Under the pieces are notes generated by a model that made no database searches, was not told the DNA's origin, and saw nothing but the letters and a program-made list of their open reading frames with translations. DNA of 64,000 nucleotides from Pelodera strongyloides (lineage: Eukaryota; Nematoda; Chromadorea; Rhabditida; Rhabditidae): NCBI GenBank assembly GCA_036852015.1, contig JAANDG010000730.1, positions 1 to 64,000 of the forward strand, given 5' to 3'. Shown here in pieces: positions 1-21,266 of the stretch. Position 1 is the stretch's first letter; every line of letters begins with the position of its first letter. Both the position numbers and the translations under genes were made by a program.

Positions 1-290
1 AAGTTCCTTATTCAACTATTCGAGGCACAAGTCAACGTATGCGTACGGCACGGGTAATACATACAACAAGATTATCTTGCTTTTGTAAAACTAATTTTCC
101 AAAACAACTTCACTCGTCATCATGTAGTACTGTAGGTACAGCTGCCTAGTTCGGTGGTGAGGGCGTTTCCTGAGATTCGCCAAGCAATACCGTACTTCCA
201 ACCCCATGATGGTTGAATGGTGATTATGTAAAGCCGACACAAGTGAGCGCACAAGGTCAACTACTTGCTGGTTCAGAGCAATTAGCTGAC

Positions 291-1123
291 CTGGCCTGAC
301 CCATAAAATCTGAACAGGGCTTGAGTGATCGGCGTTTCGGGGTTTCTGCCGTCGCATTGGAGTTCGTTCTAAATCAAGAGATAAGTAGCATTCTTGATTA
401 GTATAGTAACCAAAAATGTAATCACATGCATGCAATTCCAAAACATAGATTATTTGAAAATGAACACATATGCAGGTACCCTTGGCCGAAAGTAGACTTA
501 CCCCACAGAAACCTGTTTCACAATTGTAGTTGACATCGCACCCCGTACGAGCCCAGATCCGTACACTTTCCCAACTGATTGGGATGTTCAGGTTCTAAAT
601 AAGTTTCGTCTCGGTGAAGTTATTCTGTGCCCAACTTGCACTCAAAGCTCGTGTAAAATTCTAATTGACAGCCTCCGTAACCTAGGAATGGTCCCAGAAA
701 TAAATGGTCGAACTGCCCAAAATTTGTGGAGATAAAATAAACGATATTATAAGAGTTCACCCTATTTTCCCCGGAATTAAGTCGGAAACCGCCGTGTTGA
801 TTTGCTCCCGGTCCCAGAAAGCCTGGGAAGACTGCCATCTGGCAACTGTTGTATATCTGAATGTAACATGATTCATTTATTTTTTACTTGAATTCCTTGA
901 CTTTTCTTTCTTTTTGGATAAACGGTGTACAATTAGCTGCCACATTCGCAAGCTCCGTGGAGCTTAGCCCTTTTCCGAAGTGTAAGATCCTGACTGCTTC
1001 GACATACTTCCAATTAGCAAGCAAACTCACATTGATGCACACTTGGTTCTCCGCAACTGCGCACTCTCCTTGCTGTGCGCCAGCAATGGAGAATAACGCA
1101 AATAAAGCGAGTAGAAGGAACAT
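291..1123 (-). CDS. small thaumatin-like protein, 3' end beyond window (gene 1)
   Basis: Secreted thaumatin-family (PR-5-like) protein of the small type. Four coding exons are visible: 1031-1123, 761-856, 502-594 and 291-368, all joined in phase 0 (120 residues). Exon 1 encodes a signal peptide (MFLLLALFALFSIAGA). Exon 2 carries the NxC...FPG...GGFRL segment, exon 3 the diagnostic RIWARTGC and CETGFCG motifs, and exon 4 an LQCDGR..P.T segment, all in thaumatin order. The last exon, matching the YTVVFC ending of the neighbouring paralog, is not found in bases 1-290 and probably lies beyond the left edge. The start was chosen because the signal peptide begins there and a 3' splice acceptor lies 1 nt upstream. 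The 16-residue-spaced cysteine pattern is shared with gene 2. The natural target is unknown: the family binds glucans or other polymers in plants, but the animal role is uncertain. Confidence 0.82.
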
Positions 1124-1267
1124 TCTGAGAGAATTATTAGTATTAATATGTGTTGTCACACTTTATGAAACAACGGAAAATACTGAGAAAGCAGATTGAC
1201 AGACTGTTTTTCGCCCATATTCACCTCAAAAACGTTCGGCATGAGTAGCATGGATGCCTAAAGTTAA

Positions 1268-1679
1268 AGGAGGAGGCTCACGAGAATGAAGTGCTCAAAT
1301 AGTTTCCTTTTATCGAAAGATGATGGTATTAAATATCGAAAGGCATGCTTTACAATGCAAAAGCTTTTAATTGGAAGGAGTAAATCAATATAAAACTATA
1401 AATTCTATCAAAATTTTGGATCGTAAAAAATAGTTGATTTCTATAGTGGGCATGCAAATTTTGTGCTGGCTTGCAAAATGACTTGTAAATTTGCATGTTT
1501 AGCTTTGGAGTCTAGCTTGCATACGATAGGTTATTTTATTTGACTTCGAGTTCTTAGATTAATTAATTCCTCCAAACTAAAGCGCTGAACCTTATAGTAC
1601 TTGTTTTTTGGAAGATAAACCCTTTATCCTTCGATAAAAGGAAACTATTTAAGCACTTCATTCTCGTGAGCCTCCTCCT
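1268..1679. mobile_element. TTAA-flanked foldback element (MITE), 412 bp
   Basis: Non-autonomous inverted-repeat element between the two thaumatin-like genes. The left end reads TTAA-AGGAGGAGGCTCACGAG and the right end is its reverse complement followed by TTAA; the arms match over roughly 60 bp with few differences, and the interior is AT-rich without a coding frame. A TTAA duplication is the hallmark of piggyBac-type insertion. The ends AGG...CCT differ from canonical CCC...GGG piggyBac termini, so the family assignment is inference. Confidence 0.75.
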
Positions 1680-2420
1680 TTAACGCTATGCTAAACTGTA
1701 ACCGATAACCTAAGTCGTAAAAAGGCATAGTTAGAATAGATAGCTAGATATCGCATTTAGTAGCTGCCCGCCCCGTCTGAACATTAGACTTGTTCCACCT
1801 TATATACAAAGTTTGAATGTTTATGAATTCAAGTAAGCATTATGTTTTTAGCTCGGGCATTCAGATGAACTTTTAGGAAATAATAAATATATAGATGTTT
1901 GTTGAAAACAACCCACGTAAAAATGCGAAAATAACACAAGGAATCACACGTTAATATGCAAATAAGCTTGGATTTTTGCTGCCCACTGTGTGGAATTTAC
2001 TTTTTTTTACATTTTTTTCATTTGTAAATGTAAGAGCATTTTTGCACTTGGTAACGTTGTATGATCGAAAAGCAACTCTTTCGGGTAACAATTTATTGGT
2101 GTGCACAACAACTTTTAAAAAAGACAACTACAAAAACAGTACATTATGCTTAGGCCCAATAGGATCTTCTGAACTTTTCTACATAACAACTACGGTTCGA
2201 ACTATGGTGTCATCCTATTTTTTTGTTGTTCTTTGTATAATAATAATAATAATTTATTGACGCATTGTAGTGTGCATCATATAAAATGATGCTGAGAAGT
2301 TTGGCAAATTAAGCCGCATATAACGATAAGCTTGAGGTTCCTTGGTAAGTAAATAGTAACAATGTGCTATGCATTTTACAAGATGAAACGATGCTAACAA
2401 CATGTAGTATCTCAATAAAC

Positions 2421-2535
2421 GGATGGCTAAGTGGTTTGCATAGATTGTTTGCGAGCCAAGGCGTTGCAGGAAAACTGCGACAAAAAATGTTGAGAGTCAA
2501 CTTCTATCTAGGTGGGTCTGGTTCGCGCATACCGT
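2421..2535 (+). repeat. tRNA-like sequence, possible SINE head
   Basis: The segment begins with ATGGCTAAGTGG, a good match to a pol III A box, and 80-90 bp downstream has GGTTCGCGCATACC, a weaker B-box match; the spacing suits a Leu/Ser-type tRNA. It does not fold into an intact tRNA by eye, so a decayed tRNA-derived SINE is the likelier reading. Confidence 0.3.
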
Positions 2536-2993
2536 ACTCCGAAGCAATAGAGGAATATACTCACAGATCAACAACAGTTTCACATTCGCGTTCCCTCTAC
2601 TCGGTGTCTGCCAGACTGCCAACGGCGAAACGCTTTATCATCAAATCTTTGATGCCGAAAAACATATATACTTTGTATCTTATTTTAATAATAAATTGCA
2701 CTTCTAGGTCCTCCACATGTACAACAACATTCGAAAGTTTGAAGAAAGTTATGTGATAGTTACATTATTGAAGTGATATATTCTAGTTATCCTCCCTACT
2801 AATTAGCACTCCCATGAATGGTTCATGTCTTCTTCGAGTGTATCTAATAATTTATTACGCAGAAAGACAATCAAAGAAATCAATGTAACGTGCAGTATCG
2901 ACCAACTTTACATAATTAGAATTGAATGTCATCGCATTGGCTACTTGTGGTACGTCGTGGCAAACAAAACAAAAAAGTAAAAAAAATAGAATT

Positions 2994-2999
2994 TTTATT
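2994..2999 (-). terminator. poly(A) signal of thaumatin-like gene 2
   Basis: An AATAAA hexamer on the minus strand lies about 18 nt after the stop codon of thaumatin-like gene 2, the expected place for a very short 3' UTR. Confidence 0.5.
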
Positions 3000-3016
3000 A
3001 TTACAATATAAACATT

Positions 3017-6000
3017 TTAACAGAATACGACGGTATAAGCGGCTGTAGATCCGAATCCAGTCGGATAAATGTAGACGGGCATATTGTAGACGTTCGAGTA
3101 TGTAATTTGGTAATCAACCTGAATAAAGGAAAAAATAAACTTTAATTGCAGCAAAATGATCTTCACTTTACGCCTTCCAAATGTAAGACTTATTTACTTA
3201 AGTACAGCTTGGTTATTTTTAATAATTAGGTTCTCGTTTAAAACTACAGATATATCTTACCTGCGTTCCTCCTCTGAAATAAAACTGAGCAAAGGTAACA
3301 GGTTGAGATGGGACCCTGCCGTCGCATTGCAGTTGGTTCTAAAGTTTGTTAAAGCGAAATACCACCCGGTTTGGGGTTTTTTCACCAAAAATAGTTTGAA
3401 AAAAGTTATAAACGAAAATAAACATAAAAACACAAACAAATAAGTGCATCTTGTATAAAAATGTTCTCAAACAACCATTTTTTGCGATTTTGTATGGGAA
3501 AATTCGCTTCCGGCGATTTGCCGATTTTAATACTAGCACGGCCCCGGAAAAATCGAGGGATGGTCTTTTCAACTACGTTCTTCAACGCCCTCACGCGCGC
3601 CCGGTCTCAGCCCAAAAATGATGTGCGCGCACTACCTCAGCACAAAAAGGCCCTCCCCGCCTGTGGTCGCGCGTTCGGGAGCGGGCGCAACGCAACCATG
3701 GAAATTCAGCGGTGAATTTTTCGCAAAGCAACGCGGTTCTGGGCTCGGACCCACTAGTTTCGCTTAAACCAAGGTTCGCTTAAAAACTTGTTATTAAAGT
3801 ATATTGCTTATATTGTTATGTACGTTACTGTTCGAGAATGATTTGTATCATGCACTAGCTTCGTTGTGCATCGATGAACAGTTGTAGTTTGTTTTCGGGC
3901 AATTCTTGTGTTATATTTCCAGTTTATTCAACAAATATGGTCGTTGAACTGATAACGTTTTCCACACACATCCGTCATCTCTGCAGTCCCGGCTATTTCG
4001 GATTCAGAAGGTTGGTTCTGCTTTCACATTTGGTGCCATTTCCACCCCTCAACACTCATTTATTTGTTTGTGATTGTACTGTGAACCTCAAATGAATTCA
4101 CATTGATCGTGTATGTATACCTGGCCTGCCGAGTTAACGCTGAGTTCAGTGCATCTCGAAACATTGTACGGTTAGTTTATTTTTCACGTTTGTCTTGTTT
4201 TATGGCTTTGCCCAAAGAAACAATAGACATTGGCACATCACGTGCTCTTGCTTATGTTTGTTTTTTTTCTGTATTATTGGATAAGTCTTGTCGGATTTCC
4301 TCCAATTAATTAACCTTTTCGTATTGAAATTTTTTTTTAGCACGTGTTCAATAACAAGACAATGAGAAAATGATCCCATCTGAAAGATCGAGGGTATGTT
4401 CCAAAGGCATGTAATGCCTCGGTGGTCGTCTGGTCGTAGATATTTCTTAATCTTTTGACGAATACGCTATGCGATTACCTATATTGCCTTCACTTCACAA
4501 TCATATTTTTGAATTCTTTCTTTTTAGGTATGCTACAATGCTACTAATGCGAGGCGAGGCGACAACTGCCTGTCTACAATTTTATGACTCTTGCTGCTCG
4601 CTATAAAGTTGCTCGAGGTTACCTTATTTTTATGGTTCATAAAAGTTTCTTGCCATTCAAACTCTCCGCGTACACGTGAACAGTAAATTTTACTGACAGC
4701 TTATACTTACGTTGTGTATATTTTCAGACAGTTTTATTTGCACGGGAAAAAGGTGTACAGGAAATCCCTGAAACTGCCAAGGCTCCTCGTTATTTTGAAT
4801 TGGACGGAGAAGGTTTCTTTATTTTATTTGCTACTTTTACACTTTCGACGTATTTGTTGTGTTGTGTCTCTTAAAGGGTCAGGCCCACCGTTTTGAACCC
4901 ATATTTATTATTTGTTCATAATTTTTGTAAAGGGTGTTTATTATAAAATATACACACTGAGTTTGAGCTGGCTTTACCATCACGAAGCTTTTCACGTTCG
5001 CTTTCCTTACAGAGTATACAGTATGGGAAAGCAATTGCACCCTTATTTCCTTGTTGGGCGTGTCCCGAGGGTAGCCGACTGTATAGCCAGGCTCATAGGG
5101 ACAGAAAAAAGAGCGATTTGCCCCCGGGACACACACAATAAGGAAATAAGGGTGCAATTGCTTTTCCATACTGTATACTCTGTAAGGAAAACTTACGTGA
5201 AAAGCTTTGCAATGGTGAAGCCAGTTCAAACACAGTGTGTATATTTTATAACAAACACCCTTTACAAAAATTATGAACAAATAATAAATATAGGTTAATA
5301 TCGGTGGGCCTGACCCTTTAAGTTAATAATGATGACGTGTTTAACTCCTTTTGTTTACCTTTAGGTTTTTTTTCGCGTTTTCTCAACATCGATGTGAAGG
5401 TCGGAATTCAATGCCGAGTTGATGTGCGATCTAGAAGGAAAACGGCCATTTGGTCTTATGTTTGCGTTAGTTTATTTTACTTTATTTTTTAATCATTTAA
5501 TCGGGCAATTATTGCGGAATGCGAACCGTTGTAAATGTACACATTGTTTCTCATGTGTAGGTAAGCTAAGTAAGCTTAATATTTTCATATTTACTGTTTT
5601 TAGATTGTTATTAGATGTGATAGTGTTTTTGTCATCTAAGTAAAGTACCGTGCTATAATATTTCTCTTTCTAGCATAATAATGAATGGTTCGGCCACTCT
5701 TTCTACGTCGCCAGCCTCTCGCTAATCCACTCCAACTTTCAACGCTAATGAAGAATTCTGGGCCCCTTGAATATAGGTTGGTAACACTACTATCGCTTTT
5801 AAATGTTGATTTTCCTCCGTTCACTGGTTCGGTTCATAGTTCATAGTTCACTCCGCACTCCGCAAAGAATGTGATAAACTTTGGTGGCATTTAAAATATA
5901 GTATCGACGTCTTGAATATTTTCAGTCTGTTCTTTGGTTTTTAAATTCTTTCTATATGGCTTGGAAATTTCAGGTTGTTCTCATTTTGTTGTCGACAATT

Positions 6001-8437
6001 TGAACGGATGTTCTCAACGAGCTGTGGAGCTGATTATGTAACCCATACTAATGGTTGGTAATCTGCTCTTATTCTTTAGAAGTTTAGTATTAATTGTTAA
6101 TGGAAGTAGGGAGTTGCGGTTGCGGACCGGCACAAGGTACAAGTGCTTTATCATAGAGAAAGTCAATGAAGATCAATACATAGTTTGTTTTCATATTCTT
6201 GGAAATTTATCTGAAATTTCAAATTTACAGCTTACTCGTTACCCCATCCGTGGATCCGTGTCACGATCTGGGACGCAAATGCGAACCGCAGGAAAGGAAC
6301 AACTGAGCTGCTGAGTGTTGGGTCAATTATATTGCAACTCTGGTATATTTATTGTATATTTCATTGTTTTCTGTATTGTTTGCCCTCTACGCATAGTTGT
6401 TTTCTAAAAAAAGTTCCTTGTTCTTTTTCTAGACTAGTTAAAGCGAATTACCGGCCGGTTTTTGAAACGCATCTGAAATATCAGCATTCTTATGCATTTA
6501 TGCTAAAAGGGGTCTATTGGGGTCTATTTTTTATTCAAATTTATGCTCATTTGCATATGAAGCATAGGAAAGCAGGGAGTACTCGATGCGTTTCAAAAAC
6601 CGACCGGTATTTCTCTTTAAGGAGATGCTGACACGTAGCTCAAGTAAATGTATGGTATATCTCCATGAGATACACTAGTTGAATTGAATTCACAAGAACC
6701 TGGAAGGCATCTCTTATTTAGACTTAATTCCAATTATTCATCTTTATGCATGTTAAACAAGTGTATACATAATTTTTCTGTACGTTAGTTTGTTAGGTGA
6801 AGCCATGAAGACCGTTGTTTGTTTAATACATTTGCACTTTTATGCAATCCCACTAGTTTTAGTTCCAAAAGTTCGTTTTATTCTCTCACTTTCTTTAAAA
6901 TTCTCGCTGCATTTTTTTAAGTTAGACTTGTAATTTGTACGCTAAAATTGTTCGTTTATTCCTTTATCTTGGGACTCTTCTCCACCATTTTAGTTTGTTT
7001 GTTTTTCAGAAACCCCGTACAAACCCCAGTCTTGTAGTTATTTTTAGTATTGTTTTTTTTCTTGCGTTTAAAATAAACAATTCATTTAGTATGTGTTATT
7101 TATGGTGTGTTCTCTTCTTTGCATTCGTTGCTATAGGATGGGCTATACCGTATTTGCTACGCTATTTGGATCGTGAGCGCCCACACGCGCGCACACCTTC
7201 ATCCCCGGGCACACCTGCGACACTGCCTGCGGTCGAAACCGTGCGCGCGTGTGGGAGCTGGAGGACGCGCGTGTGGGCGCTCCCCGACCAGAGAAATGAT
7301 CACACACTCCGAAGCATCCAAATGACGAAATGTTGACAAAATATTTTGAATTTGGCTAGTAAAAGTCCAAAAATGCACATTTTGAAAACGGCGGTAAACG
7401 CACGGTTGTTTACTCCTCCTCTTTTCGTATTTTTTTGTTGAGACCGACCGCTATTTCGCTTTAACTGAGGGTGCTGCTAAGGTTTCAGGAACATGCCAAC
7501 TATTAAGACCACATTCCCTTCTTTCTAAGCAAGTAAATTCAGAAAAGCTTCAAGAACATGCATTCTAATTAGGATTTCGGTGCCGATGGGTGAAAGTTTT
7601 CCATCATCTGACTCTAGTGCGTTGTTAAAAAAAATATGAAAAAGTCTGATTCGGTTGGAATGTAGCCTACTCCACAGAAACCGGTTTGACAATTGTAATT
7701 GACATCACAGCCTGAGCGAGCCCAAATCCTCACGTTCGTCCACGCAATTGGAATGTTTAGGTTCTGGAAAAGATTCTCTGACTTGAAGTGGCCTTGTCGG
7801 TAAGAGGCGCCCCGCTAACCGAATGACCATGGTTCGACTCTCCCTATTGCTTCCCACAGCATCCACTGCACGACACTCAGTAAAAATATCTGGCGCAACT
7901 ATGGCACATTTGTCAGCTGATTCGAATAAACGGCTCACTCTGTACTGTCTTGGATTGAGGCGGAAACCTCCGCGTTGGTTAGCTCCAGGTCCTAGAAATC
8001 CTGGGAAAACCGCCACATTACAGTTGTTGTAAATCTGTAAGAAAATCTTTGGGTTGTCATAGTGAACTAATAGCTTTCAAAATAAATCAGGGTTGCTCAT
8101 GAGAAAAAAAATCAGCGCGTCGAAATACTAGTCTTTAAAGTGCTTTGGGAGTTTGTTGAATTACATGAAGCCCTCACGCCGTTTCTAAGCATACCTTTAG
8201 TCGACCGTTGTAACGGAAAGGTGCGGCTCACGAATACACAAAGGTATGCAGGAGCCAAGGACAAAACATTGAGCGCATTGGGACAGGCGACGGAAAAAAT
8301 GAAACTCACATAGAAGCATGAAACTTAAAAATGAAACTCACATAGAAGCACACTTGATTCGATGCGGTGGCACATTGTCCTTGCGAAGTTACAATTGATA
8401 TCAGTGCAAATAATGCGAACAGTGAATATATTTGCAT
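3017..8437 (-). CDS. small thaumatin-like protein (gene 2, complete)
   Basis: Complete 154-residue small thaumatin-like protein in five exons: 8342-8437, 7939-8034, 7671-7763, 3261-3338 and 3017-3118, every junction in phase 0. Exon 1 gives a signal peptide (MQIYSLFALFALISIVTS). Exons 2-3 carry the FPGFLGPGANQRGGFRL and RIWARSGCD motifs and the CQTGFCG cysteines. Exon 4 has QCDG...PVTFAQF, matching the family's C.G..PPVTLAEF. Exon 5 has VDYQITYSNVYNMPV, matching DFYDVSLVDGFNLPV, and ends YTVVFC-stop. It lacks the cysteine-rich domain II of full-length members (about 220 aa), so it is of the small class. Exon sizes equal those of gene 1, indicating a tandem duplicate. Intron 3 (3339-7670) is very long and full of inverted-repeat elements; whether it is spliced as one piece is inferred from phase and homology. 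A splice acceptor touches the ATG directly. Confidence 0.82.
3353..3764. mobile_element. probable TTAA-type foldback element, degenerate
   Basis: The left end TTAA-AGCGAAATACC starts just beyond exon 4 of thaumatin-like gene 2, and a matching right end (TTTCGC-TTAA) lies about 410 bp on. Only the outer 10-15 bp of the arms match clearly. The core (3540-3700) is markedly GC-rich compared with its surroundings. It shares the terminal AGCGAA motif with the 6,442-6,616 element, which supports a common family. Confidence 0.4.
4875..5317. mobile_element. TTAA-flanked near-perfect foldback element, 443 bp
   Basis: Almost the whole element is one long inverted repeat: about 190-bp arms around a short GC-richer loop near 5,096, which itself contains a smaller dyad (GTGTCCCG / CGGGACAC). 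The termini TTAA-AGGGTCAGGCCCACCG and its reverse complement are perfect and are flanked by TTAA. It lies in intron 3 of thaumatin-like gene 2. Mirrored reading frames on the two strands are by-products of the palindrome. Inference: a MITE mobilised by a piggyBac-like transposase. Confidence 0.85.
6442..6616. mobile_element. TTAA-flanked short foldback element, 175 bp
   Basis: Terminal inverted repeats of about 32 bp (left AGCGAATTACCGGCCGG, right its complement with three or four changes, extending through TTTTTGAAACGCATC) are bounded by TTAA on both sides. The interior is AT-rich. It is in intron 3 of thaumatin-like gene 2 and shares its terminal motif with the sequences at 3,353 and 7,460. 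Confidence 0.75.
7173..7460. repeat. GC-rich dyad and lone right end of an AGCGAA-type element
   Basis: A GC-rich dyad sits at 7,173-7,283 (GAGCGCCCACACGCGC near the start, its reverse complement near the end), unusual in this AT-rich intron. At 7,442-7,460 the sequence ACCGACCGCTATTTCGCT-TTAA is the right terminus of the same family as the 6,442-6,616 element. I could not find a convincing left terminus, so this may be a truncated or more diverged copy. Confidence 0.4.
7789..7845 (+). repeat. tRNA-like sequence in intron 2 of thaumatin-like gene 2
   Basis: A box-like TGGCCTTGTCGGTAAGAGGC is followed at tRNA spacing by GGTTCGACTCTCC, close to the B box, with an anticodon-arm-like CCCGCTAACC between. 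Acceptor-stem pairing is not evident. A tRNA-derived SINE or tRNA relic is more likely than a functional tRNA. Confidence 0.4.
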
Positions 8438-8544
8438 CTGAATCAGAGTTACGACTGAAACCCCTGATTTTTCAAGTCACACACTTTGTCCTCTAGGTAC
8501 CTTTGAGTCGCGCAGGAATAGCACAAAGCGGAGCTTTGATGGTA

Positions 8545-8697
8545 CTCGGCGAAAAAAGGGTTCGCCCAGGTATCGCCGCGCGAAAGGGTAGTCAGTGCAC
8601 TCGCCCGGGCCTGGTGAGAGTCCGTCGAATACTGGGCGATGTGCGCGGCGAAACCTGGGCGAACCCCTTTTTTCGCCGCGCACCAGCCGAGTTTCGT
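8545..8697. repeat. GC-rich inverted repeat upstream of thaumatin-like gene 2
   Basis: About 40-bp arms (left GGCGAAAAAAGGGTTCGCCC, continuing through a GCCGCGCG stretch; right its complement) surround a GC-rich loop of about 60 bp. No TTAA flanks are seen, so it is not clearly of the foldback family elsewhere in the window. It lies about 110 bp upstream of the gene 2 start codon and could be promoter-proximal. Confidence 0.6.
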
Positions 8698-10620
8698 CAG
8701 TGTATGGCCAGTCACCGATTTGCAGTATACTACCGCTACGCTAGCGTTACCTAAGCCGTTAGGAAAAGATACCCAGTATATAGACAACACAACTCACGCC
8801 AGTGTTTCTCATTTTATAGATGTTCTCATGTTTACATTTCCCCAATGTCCTTCTTTATATCAAAGAGCATTTAAAATCATTATGAAAATGGAACTGCATA
8901 GAATGTAGATGTTTGGTGGAAAATAAAACATGTCATATGTGATGCCTTTTTATATTGTAAAATGTACTGTAAATGTAAAATGTTTTCAGGAGTTGATAAA
9001 AGTACAAGAATTTAGTTTTTCGTGCTGTTTTTGCAGTAATGATTTTTGTTTTTGACTCGTATTTTAGTCCGTTTTTAATGTATTCATTTTGTTGCTGTTT
9101 TATTTTTGTTTTTAACCCGGAACAACCTCATGTAACCGAGGCTTTGGTATTAATAAACCAGGAAGTGTTACACAACATGGTGATGCAGTTTCAATCTGTA
9201 AGTTATGTTCTTTATGGGGGTAGAATATTATGGAGTTAACCTACATCATTCTCTGTGAAACCTTTTGGAATAGATGGAGTAAGCCAATAAACCCGGTTCG
9301 TATCATATGGTAACTTCTATAGGGGCTACCAAGAGATCGACCGGTTAATTATACGCGCGGAAGCCTCAAAGTTTAAAGGGATAGGGTCATCTCAAATCTA
9401 ATTCCTTTTATTTTTATACCAGACGGCTATCGCCGCATGTGGCGACTTTCAAAGTCTAAAATGCAGGAAGATCAGTGAGCACACTTATGTGAAACATTTG
9501 CAACGTATCGGGGCTCCAGCTCTCCTTTTATAGCCTTTTGATATTCAAATGTTCGTTGCTTCAAACAAAAAAAGTAAACTCTTCTCATTTATATAATAAG
9601 ATCGGCTATTCATCCAACAAGGATCACAAAAACAAAAACGATGACGTAGACTTAAATTGCTAATAATCATCAAAGGCTAAGAAAGTCAGTGAATCAAGCA
9701 AAATTAATTCTGAAAACACAGTGAATTACAACGGGTGATAAGCGAATGCCGTGGCAAAACGAGGATGCGTGAAGTATTGCTTGCAAAAGTTTTGCAATGT
9801 TCATGTTCATGAGATACTTATACGTACAGAGTTGAACTTTTGCCGTTTATTCATTTTATTCATTAACAATGTTAAAATATATACATGTTTATTTTCAATT
9901 AACCAAGTGCTCGTGAAATTATATTTTGTTTGATAGAGTTCGCCTGTGACACCAAAATAGTAGATTTTAGGAAACATACGTTGAACATTCGTCTTTTTAT
10001 TCACAGGTACGTTTTTATTTTGAATGATTTAACCACTAACAATAAGTAATCAAATTTTATGTTGTTTGATAGAGTTCGTCTGTGACACCATCGGACACCA
10101 AAATTGTAGATTTTATAACACATCGAAAGTACCGTATTCGCTGCAATGCGTTGCGGTGACGTGTCTTAATAGGATCAGATTAGTGATCATCTTGCATTAT
10201 TCTAACCACGATTTGGTAGCAAATTTTGGCGCACAGACATGTGCTTTTTAGGGTTTGTTTTTCAAAAAGTGCTCGACATCGAATCGAATTCATTCAATTA
10301 TATCATCATCAGGATAGTTTTTGATTCATTTAATCGTATTTTCCCTGTGTATTTTGTGTACAGTTCCCACTGGCATTCCTGTCCACCCATAGAGTGGCAA
10401 TCATGGCTCTGTGCTTGGATGCTGATAATTTTCACTGATGTTTTGTCTGCTGGCTTCATGATTTCATATTTAAGTGGGCAAATTTGTGATTTTCCCGTAT
10501 TTGCATACTTTTGCATGGTAGTGGCATATTGTTTCGTCATTATTCGTGTTGTAGACGTACTTCCGTAGGTAACTGTAACGTTCAATATTTTGTGGCATTC
10601 CATACATCATTGTATTTCAG
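8698..10620. other. intergenic region between thaumatin-like gene 2 and U2SURP
   Basis: No convincing exon found. It holds one imperfect tandem duplication (listed separately) and otherwise AT-rich unique-looking sequence. Promoters of the two divergent genes should lie here but no specific element can be named. Confidence 0.5.
9915..10130 (+). repeat. imperfect tandem duplication, about 135-bp period
   Basis: The stretch TTTGATAGAGTTCGCCTGTG and the following GACACCAAAATAGTAGATTTTA recur about 135 bp downstream with a few substitutions and a small insertion (CATCGGACACC). Flanking parts are also similar, so this is a diverged two-copy tandem repeat. Confidence 0.6.
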
Positions 10621-10648
10621 GGTTATTTGAATGCTATAGTTTATCACT

Positions 10649-21266
<10,618 letters not shown>

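Noticed and set aside
1..290. Possible last exon of thaumatin-like gene 1 (frame with WKYGIAWRISGNALTTELGS)
   Set aside because: No resemblance to the VDYQITYS...YTVVFC exon of the paralog and a weak acceptor; the true last exon is probably left of the window.
2364..2756. 130-codon plus-strand frame
   Set aside because: Starts over a tRNA-like sequence and has no recognisable domain, signal peptide or splice support.
4879..5298. Two mirrored reading frames of about 130 codons on opposite strands with nearly identical starts
   Set aside because: They are the two arms of the 4,875-5,317 palindrome read from each side; AT-rich composition and no family resemblance.
6935..7336. 133-codon plus-strand frame with hydrophobic stretches resembling membrane segments
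   Set aside because: Lies in a repeat-rich intron and its second half is the GC dyad at 7,173-7,283; hydrophobicity comes from T-rich sequence.
8449..8908. Overlapping frames of 68-113 codons on both strands with shared peptides
   Set aside because: Produced by the GC-rich inverted repeat at 8,545-8,697; no family match.
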